The notes below the pieces were generated by a model. That model searched no databases. It was not told where the DNA came from and saw only the letters and a program-made list of their open reading frames with translations. Positions 37,051-44,895 of a stretch of 64,000 nt of DNA are shown one piece after another. The stretch is from Trinickia soli (GTDB taxonomy: Bacteria; Pseudomonadota; Gammaproteobacteria; Burkholderiales; Burkholderiaceae): positions 62,001 through 126,000 of the forward strand of contig NZ_PNYB01000016.1 in assembly GCF_002879855.1 (NCBI RefSeq). Reading direction: 5' to 3'. The position numbers were made by a program, and so were the translations under genes. The first letter of the stretch is position 1; every line of letters begins with the position of its first letter.

Positions 37051-38516
37051 AAAAAATTGTGGCGTTGTGCTTGGCGCTCAGTGTCGGCGCGCAGGCGAGC
37101 ATGGCATGCACGACGATCATTGTCGGACGGAACGCGACCAACGATGGATCGATCTTAGTCGCGCGCAGCGTCGACGGCGTGAGTGGCAACGTTGCGGTGG
37201 ACTACGTTTATCATCCGCCGCGTCGAAACGGCTATTTGTTGCGCAGCCAGTTGGAAAACCGCTTTTGGTATCAGATGCCCGCCAATTTGATGGGGTATAC
37301 CGGGTCGCCGGACCATCGCACCAATGGCACCGGATTTGAAGAGTCAGGATTCAACGATGTTGGTGTCGGGGTATCCGCGACAGAGACGATCTTTAGCAAC
37401 GAAGCGACGCTAAAAGTCGATCCGTATGCCACCGATGATGGCATCGTCGAGGAGGTCATTCCGACCATCATCCTGCCACAGGCCAAATCGGCACGAGACG
37501 GCGTTCAGATGCTGGGGCAACTGATCGAACGATATGGATCAGCAGAGGGGTTTGGTGTCGCATTTGTCGACAAGCGCGAAGCTTGGTATCTCGAGAACGC
37601 AGGCGGGCACGAATGGCTCGCGCAACGTATCCCTGACGACAGCTACTTTGTCTCGGCCAATCAGTCGAGACTTGGCGTGGTCGACCTGAATGACCGACAG
37701 AATGTGCTTTCGTCGCCACGACTCGCTCAATGGGCTGCGCAACATGGGTTGTACGGTGCGAAGCGAGGTCAGGCTTTCAACTTCCGGGAGATTTTTGGGC
37801 GCGATGAGCAGAAGGATGCGGGATACAACTATCCCCGGGTGGAATATCTACAGGGGCGGTATACGCACGCGCTTGCCGGCGTGCAACAGACGGCCAACCG
37901 TTTTCCGACCTTTGCGCGGCCAGATCATCTGCTCAGCGTCGCCGAGATCGAGAACAGCTTACAGAATCACTTTCAGGGAACCGCCCACGATCCATACGGC
38001 CGCGTCGATCCAGCTGCGACGACGCGTCCCATCTCTGTGTTCCGCACCTATCAGTCGCATGTCTTGCAGACGCGAGCTAACCTGCCGGCGCCGATTGCGA
38101 ACGTCGAATATCTGAGCCTGGGCATGTCGGCGCTCAGCGTCTACGTGCCCTTCTACGAAGGCGCGTCGATACCGGCGTCATATCGGGGAGCCGGCGCAAC
38201 AGCCGATGACCATTCGGCGTTTTGGACATTTCGCCGGTTGCAGACCCTCGCGATGCAGAACTTTCCGAAGTATGGTCCGCTGGTTCGACGTCGCTTCGAT
38301 GCCTTCGCCGTGGAAATCGCGACGCGGCAAAAGACGTTCGAAACGCGTTACTCGCAGACGTACGCGCGTGATCCAAGTGAAGCGAAGCGGCTGCTCGACT
38401 CGTTTACAAATCAGACTGTCGATGAGGCTCTGCAGGCGGCAACGGAATTGTCCAATGAGATCATCAGCGACATGGCTCTGACCGTGAATAAGCAATTCAG
38501 CTTTGAGGGCGCGTAG
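37047..38516 (+). CDS. Secreted C69-family Ntn hydrolase/peptidase
   Basis: The 489-residue protein has a clear signal peptide (MKKIVALCLALSVGAQASMA). Cleavage after it would expose Cys21 as the N-terminal nucleophile in CTTIIVGRNATNDGSILVAR. This Cys-Thr-Thr start and the DGSILVARSVD segment are characteristic of family C69 dipeptidases and the wider penicillin-acylase-like Ntn group. DSYFVSANQSRLG lies mid-protein. It would act in the periplasm. Its start overlaps the PPTase stop, so it belongs to the NRPS operon. It may cleave an acyl or aminoacyl cap from an exported precursor, or destroy the compound for immunity. Confidence 0.9.
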   Translation: MKKIVALCLALSVGAQASMACTTIIVGRNATNDGSILVARSVDGVSGNVAVDYVYHPPRRNGYLLRSQLENRFWYQMPANLMGYTGSPDHRTNGTGFEESGFNDVGVGVSATETIFSNEATLKVDPYATDDGIVEEVIPTIILPQAKSARDGVQMLGQLIERYGSAEGFGVAFVDKREAWYLENAGGHEWLAQRIPDDSYFVSANQSRLGVVDLNDRQNVLSSPRLAQWAAQHGLYGAKRGQAFNFREIFGRDEQKDAGYNYPRVEYLQGRYTHALAGVQQTANRFPTFARPDHLLSVAEIENSLQNHFQGTAHDPYGRVDPAATTRPISVFRTYQSHVLQTRANLPAPIANVEYLSLGMSALSVYVPFYEGASIPASYRGAGATADDHSAFWTFRRLQTLAMQNFPKYGPLVRRRFDAFAVEIATRQKTFETRYSQTYARDPSEAKRLLDSFTNQTVDEALQAATELSNEIISDMALTVNKQFSFEGA

Positions 38517-38695
38517 GTCGTTCGCGACGCTGCGTAAATATGTTGCTGCTCGCGGCGGGAGAGGAGTAATTTCATTCGCAGTGAAACTGCGTCGCACGCC
38601 AACAGTTTTCATAAGCGCGAATTTAACCGCACCTAGAATCGGAAGCTGAACGAGCGCAGGCTTGTGTCCGCAACTACAACTCGCGGACGCAACCG
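38517..38695. other. Spacer between the C69 gene and the IS66 element
   Basis: This 179-base gap contains the presumed left end of the IS66 element. I could not identify its terminal inverted repeat by comparison with the sequence after tnpC. A small stem, GTCG-TTCG-CGAC, lies just after the C69 stop and may be a weak terminator. Confidence 0.4.
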
Positions 38696-39160
38696 ATGAC
38701 ACAGAACGAAGTTGATTTCCTTCCGCTGCGGGTGACCGGCGTGACCGCGGCGGGCAAGCGCAAGTTTGACGCCGAGCGTAAGCGCAAGCTGATTGAAGCC
38801 AGCCTACAGCCGGGCGCGTCAATTGCCGGACTTGCGTTGAAGGCTGGCGTGAACGCGAACCGGCTGCATAAGTGGATTCAATTGCGCAAACGCGCGAATG
38901 CCGCGGCTGCGACGGCGAGCAACGAGCCGTTGCCATCGGCATTCGTGCCAGTCGTCACAGTCAACGAGGTGGCGCCGGTGCGCACGAATCCCGAGCCGGT
39001 GAGCGTGCGGCGAACGTCGCACAGATACGAATCGGCGAAGACAGCGACGCCGGCCCGGCTATCGGCGCAGTTGCCCAACGGCGTGACGCTGCAGTTCGAA
39101 TGCGCCGCACACGATGGCGCTCTCGTGAAGGCGATGATCGAAGTGTTGGGGGCACGCTGA
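38696..39160 (+). CDS. tnpA: IS66 accessory protein TnpA (HTH)
   Basis: The 154-residue protein has an N-terminal helix-turn-helix (KRKLIEASLQPGASIAGLALKAGVNANRLHKWI) typical of the IS66 OrfA/TnpA (IS3/IS911-type HTH). The C-terminal LPNGVTLQFECAAHDGALVKAMIEVL block is seen in IS66 OrfA proteins. Its stop overlaps the tnpB start (TGATG). It is required with TnpB and TnpC for transposition in well-studied members. Confidence 0.92.
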   Translation: MTQNEVDFLPLRVTGVTAAGKRKFDAERKRKLIEASLQPGASIAGLALKAGVNANRLHKWIQLRKRANAAAATASNEPLPSAFVPVVTVNEVAPVRTNPEPVSVRRTSHRYESAKTATPARLSAQLPNGVTLQFECAAHDGALVKAMIEVLGAR

Positions 39161-39510
39161 TGTTCCGCTTCGACGCGGACCTGCAGATCTACCTGCACCG
39201 CGAGCCGATCGACTTCCGCGCCGGCATCAACAGCCTCGTCACGCTGGTCGAGCAGTCGATGCAGCTCGATCCGCTTGCGCGAGCCGTCTTCGCGTTCCAC
39301 AATCGCAAACGCGATCGCGTGAAGCTTCTGCTGTATGACCGAGCCGGATTCTGGCTCCTATTGAAGCGATTCGAGAGCGGCTCGCTGGCCGATCTTGCTG
39401 CAATCGCTCAGCGCGGCATCTCGCTTGCGGAGCTCACGACGTCGCTTGAAGGAATCGACGTCGGAGTGCGCCGGCGCGTACGCGCTGTGAACGCAACGGT
39501 GGTCGCATGA
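39160..39510 (+). CDS. tnpB: IS66 accessory protein TnpB (IS66 Orf2-like)
   Basis: The 116-residue protein shows the IS66 Orf2 signature: YLHREPIDFRAGINSLVTLVEQSMQLDP, VFAFHNRKRDRVKLLLYDRAGFWLLLKR, then a C-terminal ISLAELTTSLEGIDV. It is translationally coupled to tnpA by an overlapping start. Its precise biochemical role is not settled. Confidence 0.94.
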   Translation: MFRFDADLQIYLHREPIDFRAGINSLVTLVEQSMQLDPLARAVFAFHNRKRDRVKLLLYDRAGFWLLLKRFESGSLADLAAIAQRGISLAELTTSLEGIDVGVRRRVRAVNATVVA

Positions 39511-39561
39511 ATCGCGAGGATATGCCCATGAGCGGGTCGATCGCAGCGATAATGCTGACCT

Positions 39562-41283
39562 ATGCAACCGCTCAACGTCCCCGCCTCGAAACAACCCTTG
39601 CCGATGGCATTGGGGGCGTGGAGCCTTCCCGAATTGCTCAACGCGATTGCGCAGCGCGATGCGACGATCGAGCGGCAGCAGTGCGAGATCGAACTGCTGC
39701 GCGAACGGCTCGAGGGGCAAAGCGAAGTGCTGGCCAAGACGCAGCAGGCGCTGCTCGAGATGCGGGCCAAACTGACCCATGCGCGGCAGGAGATGTTCGG
39801 GGCGAGCCGCGAGCGCATGAGCGCGTGGCAACTGGACATCTTCGATCAGGCGCACGAGGCACCGCTGCCGCCACAGCAGCCGGATCTATCGATTCCGGTG
39901 GAGGGGCATCAGCGCAAGCGTCGCAGCAAGGGCCGTCCGGCACTGCCCAGCGATCTGCCGATCGAGCGCGTCGTGCATCCGATGCCGGAACGGGAGCTGT
40001 CGCAATACGATCGGGTGACGGTGATCGGCGAGACAGTCACGCGCACGCTCAAGTACACCCCGGCCAAGATGTCGGTGGTCGAGCATGTGTGTCCGCGCTA
40101 TGCGCTGGTGAAGAACGGCGTCTCGACGGTGCGCGGCACGACATTCCAAGCGTCCCCGCTGATGAAGAGCAACGCGAGCCCGGAATTGCTGGCACGCATC
40201 ATCGTGGCGCACTTCGACTCGGGCCTGCCGTTCTACCGGCTGGAGGAAGAGTTCGCGATGCACGGGCTGCGCATTTCGCGCAATACGATGAGCGACTGGA
40301 CGATTCGGCTCTCGAAGCTGATGTTGCCCCTGTACGAGGTATTCGCTCGGCAGTTGCTGAGCGCGCCGGTAATTTTCGGCGACGACACGCCGTTTCCGCA
40401 GTTGTGCAAACAACTGGAGCGCACCAAGACGGTCCGGCTGTGGGGGTATGCCAGTGCGGGAGCGATGTTGCGCGACGGTCAGTGGGTGAACGTTCCCAAG
40501 GTGATCTACTACGATTACACGTCGAGCCGGGCTGGCCGCCACCCGATGGCCCTGCTGGGCAACTACGCGGGCTATTTGCAGGCCGACGATTACTCGGGCT
40601 GGGCAGCGCTGTTTCGCGGCGGCAAGGTTCGGCACGTGGCTTGTCATGTGCATGCGCGCAGGATGTTCTACAAGATCTACCGGCTGCTTCGCAAGGAGTC
40701 GCCGCAGACAGCCCACGAGAGCGTGGCCGCGCAGGCGCTGGCGTGGATTCGCAAGCTCTACGAGATCGAGCGCACGTTGCGCGATGCCGATCCATCCGAG
40801 CGAAGGCGGGTACGGCAGCAGGAATCGGCGCCCGTTTTACGCGATTACCAGCTTTGGCTGCAGGCCAAGGCGGGCGAAGTGCTGCCCAAGTCGGCCCTGG
40901 GCCGGGCCATTGCCTATTCGCTGTCGAACTGGGAAGCGCTCACACGCTATGTGGACGACGGCAATCTGGCGATGGATTCGAACCTGATCGAACGGGCCAT
41001 TCGCAGAGTGGCCATCGCTCGGAAGAATCATTTGTTCTTCGGTTCCGAGGCCGGTGGCAAGGCCGCGGCAGTGTTCTACAGCATACTGGCGACTTGTCGG
41101 GCCAACGGCGTGAACCCGTACGATTACCTGAGCGATGTGCTCGGGCGAATCAACGACCACCCGATCAATCGGATCGAGGAATTGGCCCCGTACAACTGGA
41201 AGCCCTCTGGCGTGGCTGGGTCGACATCGACCTTGGCGTCGATGTCGTCATTGCAGGTTGCGGGCTCAGCGACCCGGCACTGA
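39562..41283 (+). CDS. tnpC: IS66 transposase TnpC (DDE)
   Basis: The 573-residue protein contains an N-terminal leucine-zipper-like region (about 30-75), a basic linker, and the catalytic DDE domain. The first Asp lies in VIFGDDTPFPQL, the second in QADDYSGW and the Glu in DSNLIERAIRRVAIARKNHLFFGSEAGG. The C-terminus reaches the usual LAPYNWKP and then continues about 25 residues more than most relatives. This suggests read-through of the element's end or local change. Confidence 0.93.
   Translation: MQPLNVPASKQPLPMALGAWSLPELLNAIAQRDATIERQQCEIELLRERLEGQSEVLAKTQQALLEMRAKLTHARQEMFGASRERMSAWQLDIFDQAHEAPLPPQQPDLSIPVEGHQRKRRSKGRPALPSDLPIERVVHPMPERELSQYDRVTVIGETVTRTLKYTPAKMSVVEHVCPRYALVKNGVSTVRGTTFQASPLMKSNASPELLARIIVAHFDSGLPFYRLEEEFAMHGLRISRNTMSDWTIRLSKLMLPLYEVFARQLLSAPVIFGDDTPFPQLCKQLERTKTVRLWGYASAGAMLRDGQWVNVPKVIYYDYTSSRAGRHPMALLGNYAGYLQADDYSGWAALFRGGKVRHVACHVHARRMFYKIYRLLRKESPQTAHESVAAQALAWIRKLYEIERTLRDADPSERRRVRQQESAPVLRDYQLWLQAKAGEVLPKSALGRAIAYSLSNWEALTRYVDDGNLAMDSNLIERAIRRVAIARKNHLFFGSEAGGKAAAVFYSILATCRANGVNPYDYLSDVLGRINDHPINRIEELAPYNWKPSGVAGSTSTLASMSSLQVAGSATRH
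41222..41247. repeat. 9-bp inverted repeat near the 3' end of tnpC
   Basis: CGACATCGA (41222-41230) and TCGATGTCG (41239-41247) form a perfect stem around CCTTGGCG. It lies inside the unusual C-terminal extension of tnpC and may be part of the right end of the element. Confidence 0.5.
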
Positions 41284-41314
41284 ACCGGGCTCGCGCATCA
41301 ACTGGAACGAAACG

Positions 41315-41701
41315 ATGGGCAAAGCAAGCGCGGGCAAGACCGAACGCAAAATCTCCGAAACGATCCTAGACTTCGGCGAGCCGCTTCTCTCCGAGGCCAT
41401 CACTGAAGAGACGCCGATCGCCGTGGTGCGCGAGATATATAAGCTCGTGGTGCTGATCTGGAACGCGCACGTCGCGGCCAACTCTCGCGGAGGCGATCCC
41501 ACCTATCTGCAGATGCTGCAGCAGATGGCCGCCTCGCCGCAGATGCCATCGGAAGCGCGTGACTGGATCGGCAAGCTCTCCAATCGCTGGCGGGAGAAGT
41601 TCGCCGACGCCAAGTACTGCGTCGGCCATTGGCACGTCAAGATCAAAGACGACGACACCCTGAGCTTCTACTGCGACGCCCGGGAAGCACCGCGGCGGTA
41701 G
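41315..41701 (+). CDS. Hypothetical protein downstream of IS66
   Basis: The predicted 128-residue soluble protein (MGKASAGKTERKISETILDFG) has amphipathic helices and a C-terminal block CVGHWHVKIKDDDTLSFYCDAREAPRR with two Cys and two His. It starts 31 bases after tnpC. I do not recognise a family. It may be a passenger of the IS66 element or a remnant of the island. Confidence 0.55.
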   Translation: MGKASAGKTERKISETILDFGEPLLSEAITEETPIAVVREIYKLVVLIWNAHVAANSRGGDPTYLQMLQQMAASPQMPSEARDWIGKLSNRWREKFADAKYCVGHWHVKIKDDDTLSFYCDAREAPRR

Positions 41702-41939
41702 TCCATCTCGCGCACACAAGCCCCTCCAACGGCGACGACGTCGCCACGTGTCGGCGCCGCCGACAACCACTCTCCCCGACGGTACTGAAGTCTCCGCTAA
41801 ATCGGCGGCATTCGCTACTGCGGGGATTCTCGGGCGGATACATAGCGACACCCATCCCACCGTTCCAGTGGGAAATTGCGAGTGCTGTGCTTGGCGCAAT
41901 TCGGGTGACTATCTACCGGGCGCTAAGCGAACCGCGGCG

Positions 41940-42155
41940 CTAGTTGTTTCCCGAGGCGACTTGGGGACGCACGCTCCGCCTCGCCTTTGCGCTGTGCAAC
42001 TGCAATCCGAGCGCTTTAATTACTTTGAGTATGGTGCCCAAGCTTGGATTGCCCTCGTCGGACAATGCCTTGTAGAGTCCGTCACGCGAAATGCCTGCCT
42101 CGCGAGCGACTTGTGACGTGCCAAGAGCGCGCGCGATGACGCCCCCTTGGAGACC
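41940..42155 (-). pseudogene. Truncated HigA-like/XRE addiction-module antitoxin
   Basis: The minus strand encodes 71 in-frame residues with no start codon. They contain ARALGTSQVAREAGISRDG, LYKALSDEGNPSLGTILKVI and KALGLQLH, the DNA-binding C-terminal half of the small addiction-module antidote proteins paired with RelE/HigB-type toxins. A stop lies immediately upstream (42156-42158), and the N-terminal portion and the toxin gene are missing. It is therefore a relic, and consistent with past mobile-element turnover. Confidence 0.75.
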
Positions 42156-42271
42156 CTACGCGCATAGTTGCCCAAAACGACACTTCAGTCACGCCGCCCG
42201 CTCGGACAGCCGATCTCCCGAAGGAAACCGGCATCGCCGTTAAGCGTCGTTAATTCGTCGCTGTATCCCGC

Positions 42272-42484
42272 TTACGCGGTGACATTGACGGTGCCGCCGA
42301 CCATCTGGCCGTTGGCATTCATCACCGGCCGCGACGCCGCGGCGGCAATGGCTTGGCTACCGCCATCGTCGCCGTCTCCGTCGTGATCGGGACCGACTTC
42401 GCGTGCTTCGTTTCCCCCGGAAGCATAGTGGGCGGACTGCGCCGCCAAGCTCATCGCATTGGCGTTGATGGGTGAGAGGGTCAT
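42272..42484 (-). CDS. Small Burkholderia-type hypothetical protein
   Basis: The predicted 70-residue protein starts at ATG 42484 with AAGAGGT upstream. It has a low-complexity Ala-rich N-terminus, an acidic centre (GPDHDGDGDDGG) and a C-terminus NANGQMVGGTVNVTA. The arrangement of a DxDGD acidic motif and NxxGQxVG...NV.A end is one I recall from many small conserved Burkholderiaceae proteins of unknown function. The acidic run could bind calcium, but this is speculative. Confidence 0.65.
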   Translation of the reverse strand: MTLSPINANAMSLAAQSAHYASGGNEAREVGPDHDGDGDDGGSQAIAAAASRPVMNANGQMVGGTVNVTA

Positions 42485-43234
42485 GCGTGGACCTCTTGAG
42501 TGTCAGTGGATCGTTGATGGCAACCCAACGTGCCTGCCCGGTCTAGTGGCAGTTGTGCGCACGAACGGCACTGCCATGATGAACTGCCAACATTAAGGCT
42601 TCCTGATGGCCAGGCCGCCCGGCCGATCCCCATCACCCCACCATAGCCACTGAATCGCCCCTCCTGCCTGCCACGCGGCGCCAGGTAGGAGGGGCGATAT
42701 CGCGCCTCCGCAGGCTTGGTCAAAGAGCAGCGACAATTAAAATACATAGGGTAAACCAGTAAAGTCTGACTTCATCCGCGACATCTAAAGGCGGTCCGGT
42801 TCGATCTGCCGATCATTCGTCTTGCCCGCCTCGGCCAGACCGGTGCCGCAGCGCGAGGCCCGAACGCTCAATAGCGGGCGGAACGCATATGTTACGATTG
42901 AATACATTCTGTCCCAAAAATGGGCGCGGCAGGGCTGCCGGTTCGTGGAAGCCGACTGTGCGGGCTCGTCGGCACCAGGGCTCGTGCTCGGTGCGGTGAC
43001 TCTCCGGCAGGGACACGGCGCGACGCCGACGGGCGCATGGGGCGTGCTCGCCGGAACCGGCGCGGCGCCGGGCGGCGCTGCTCCAGCCAATCAAGCTGCG
43101 GCACGGGCACGGGTTCGGCGAACCGCATGGCGACGATAGGGTCGCTTGGTCATGCTCGACACGCATAGGTATCGCATTCGTCCCACGAGCTATGTCAACC
43201 CGTTCATCCAGCATGAAATCAATATGGGGATCCA
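42485..43234. other. 750-base gene-poor stretch before otsA
   Basis: Frames here look like noise. Two items stand out: a long hairpin at 42654-42698 (listed separately) and a 28-codon reading frame at 43152-43238 whose TGA overlaps the GTG start of otsA. The latter (MLDTHRYRIRPTSYVNPFIQ...) could couple translation or be the tail of a lost gene. Confidence 0.5.
42654..42698. repeat. Long inverted repeat (17-bp arms, 11-base loop)
   Basis: Arms ATCGCCCCTCCTGCCTG and CAGGTAGGAGGGGCGAT pair along all 17 positions with a single G-T wobble or mismatch. The loop is 42671-42681. No gene reads into it, so it may be the end of a lost operon, a terminator or part of a mobile-element end. Confidence 0.75.
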
Positions 43235-44644
43235 GTGAGTCGTCTGGTTATCGTTTCAAATCGTGTTGCCGATCCGGGCAAAGCCGCGGCGGGAGGCCTT
43301 GCGGTCGCAGTTAAGGAAAGTCTGCAGCAGACGGGTGGTCTTTGGTTTGGTTGGAGCGGAAAAATCCGTGAAGAGACGCCTGACAGTGCGGATCACGGTG
43401 ACGTCAAGTTGGAGGCGGTAGGCAACGTACAACTCGCTACCATCGATCTGAGCCAGCAGGACTACGACGCGTACTACCTGGGGTATGCCAACGGGGTGTT
43501 GTGGCCGGTGTTTCATTACCGGCTCGATCTCGCGAACTTCGACGTGCAGTTCGCCGCTGGATACCGGCGCGTCAACCGGCTATTCGCCCATAAGCTGTTA
43601 CCTTTACTACGGCCCGATGACGTCATCTGGATTCACGACTATCATCTGATCCCCCTCGCGGCAGAATTGCGCGCAATGGGGTGCGGCAATCGGATCGGCT
43701 TTTTCCTGCATGTTCCCGTGCCGCCGCCCTTGATTATGGCGGCGATACCGGAACACGAATGGCTGATGCGTTCGCTGTTTGCCTATGATCTCGTCGGCTT
43801 CCAGAGCGAAGCCGATGTGACGCATTTTGCGCGCTACGTGGAATCGGAGGCCGGCGCCGAGTGCTTGTCGGACGGTAGTCTTCGGGCGTTCAATCGTACT
43901 CTGCGTGTGGGGGCGTACCCGATCGGTATCGACGTCGACGAATTCACCAAGCTCGCCAATGCGCGGGACGGGGTCGACATGTTCCTGCGGATGCGCGAAG
44001 AGTACTCGCGGCGCCGCCTGCTGCTCGGTGTCGACCGGCTCGACTATTCCAAGGGGCTGCCGCAACGTGTCCATGCGTTTCGGGAACTCCTTGCCACCTA
44101 CCCCGAGAATCGCGGCAGCGCGACGTTGATCCAGATTGCCTCGCCAAGCCGCGAGGACGTTGGCGCCTATGACGACCTGCGTCGCCAGATGGATAGTCTG
44201 TGCGGCGAGATCAATGGCGATTACGGCGAACTGGACTGGATGCCGGTGCGTTACATTCATCGCAATGTCGCTCGGAAGCGGTTGCCCGGCTTGTATCGCG
44301 CAAGCCGCGTTGCGCTCGTGACGCCGCTGCGCGACGGGATGAACCTGGTCGCCAAGGAGTTCATTGCCGCGCAGGATCCCGCCGACCCGGGCATGCTGGT
44401 GTTATCGCGGTTCGCTGGCGCCGCGGAGCACTTGAAGGAAGCACTGCTGGTGAACCCCTATGACACGCAAGGGACGGCACACGCGATTCAGCGCGCACTG
44501 ACAATGTCCCTGGATGAGCGAGTCAACCGCCACGCCGCACTCATGAGTCGAATCCGCCAGTTCGATGTCCACTGGTGGAGCTCGGGTTTCTTGGCCGCAC
44601 TGGAACATGCCGGTCTGCGCGAGGACGCTGGGTGTGCCGCTTGA
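43235..44644 (+). CDS. otsA: Alpha,alpha-trehalose-phosphate synthase (UDP-forming)
   Basis: The 469-residue GT20 enzyme makes trehalose-6-phosphate from UDP-glucose and glucose-6-phosphate. Family blocks are clear: LVIVSNRV at the start, [39 protein letters not shown], and [15 protein letters not shown]-like [21 protein letters not shown]. It uses a GTG start that overlaps the stop of a 28-codon frame. No otsB phosphatase is adjacent. Its position next to envelope and mechanosensitive-channel genes suggests an osmotic-stress context. Confidence 0.96.
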   Translation: MSRLVIVSNRVADPGKAAAGGLAVAVKESLQQTGGLWFGWSGKIREETPDSADHGDVKLEAVGNVQLATIDLSQQDYDAYYLGYANGVLWPVFHYRLDLANFDVQFAAGYRRVNRLFAHKLLPLLRPDDVIWIHDYHLIPLAAELRAMGCGNRIGFFLHVPVPPPLIMAAIPEHEWLMRSLFAYDLVGFQSEADVTHFARYVESEAGAECLSDGSLRAFNRTLRVGAYPIGIDVDEFTKLANARDGVDMFLRMREEYSRRRLLLGVDRLDYSKGLPQRVHAFRELLATYPENRGSATLIQIASPSREDVGAYDDLRRQMDSLCGEINGDYGELDWMPVRYIHRNVARKRLPGLYRASRVALVTPLRDGMNLVAKEFIAAQDPADPGMLVLSRFAGAAEHLKEALLVNPYDTQGTAHAIQRALTMSLDERVNRHAALMSRIRQFDVHWWSSGFLAALEHAGLREDAGCAA

Positions 44645-44895
44645 ATTCGGGGCGAACCCGTACGCGCGCCGTTCGAAGGCGAGGTTTCGGGTCCTTCAGG
44701 CCCTTCCGTATCAGCCACCAATTGACAGGATAGCTGGTGTTTGCCGCTATGGCATCAGCACCTCAGCAGCCCGCGTTCCCGGCTCGGTCACCGATGGAGT
44801 TGGATCGCGGCGCGGGCGCCGGGACTGCCCGTGGCGACCGGACAGCCGGGCCGGCAGGCCCGGGCCGATGAAACGAGGCGCCGGGCTCGCCGGCC

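Larger units (their letters stand above)
38696..41283 (+). mobile_element. IS66-family insertion sequence, three-gene type (tnpA-tnpB-tnpC)
   Basis: Three consecutive genes in the classical IS66 order are all open and of normal length, so the element could be active. Coordinates cover the genes only; the terminal inverted repeats and the target duplication were not found by eye. It lies immediately downstream of the NRPS operon and marks the right part of the accessory region. Confidence 0.88.

Noticed and set aside
19684-43000. Duplicate of the tRNA-Arg 3' end as a right attachment site
   Set aside because: I looked for another copy of the T-arm and acceptor sequence and did not see one; no integrase gene is present either.
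42822-43139. 105-codon plus-strand frame before otsA
   Set aside because: Composition is Ala/Gly/Arg noise, with no ribosome site and no family resemblance.
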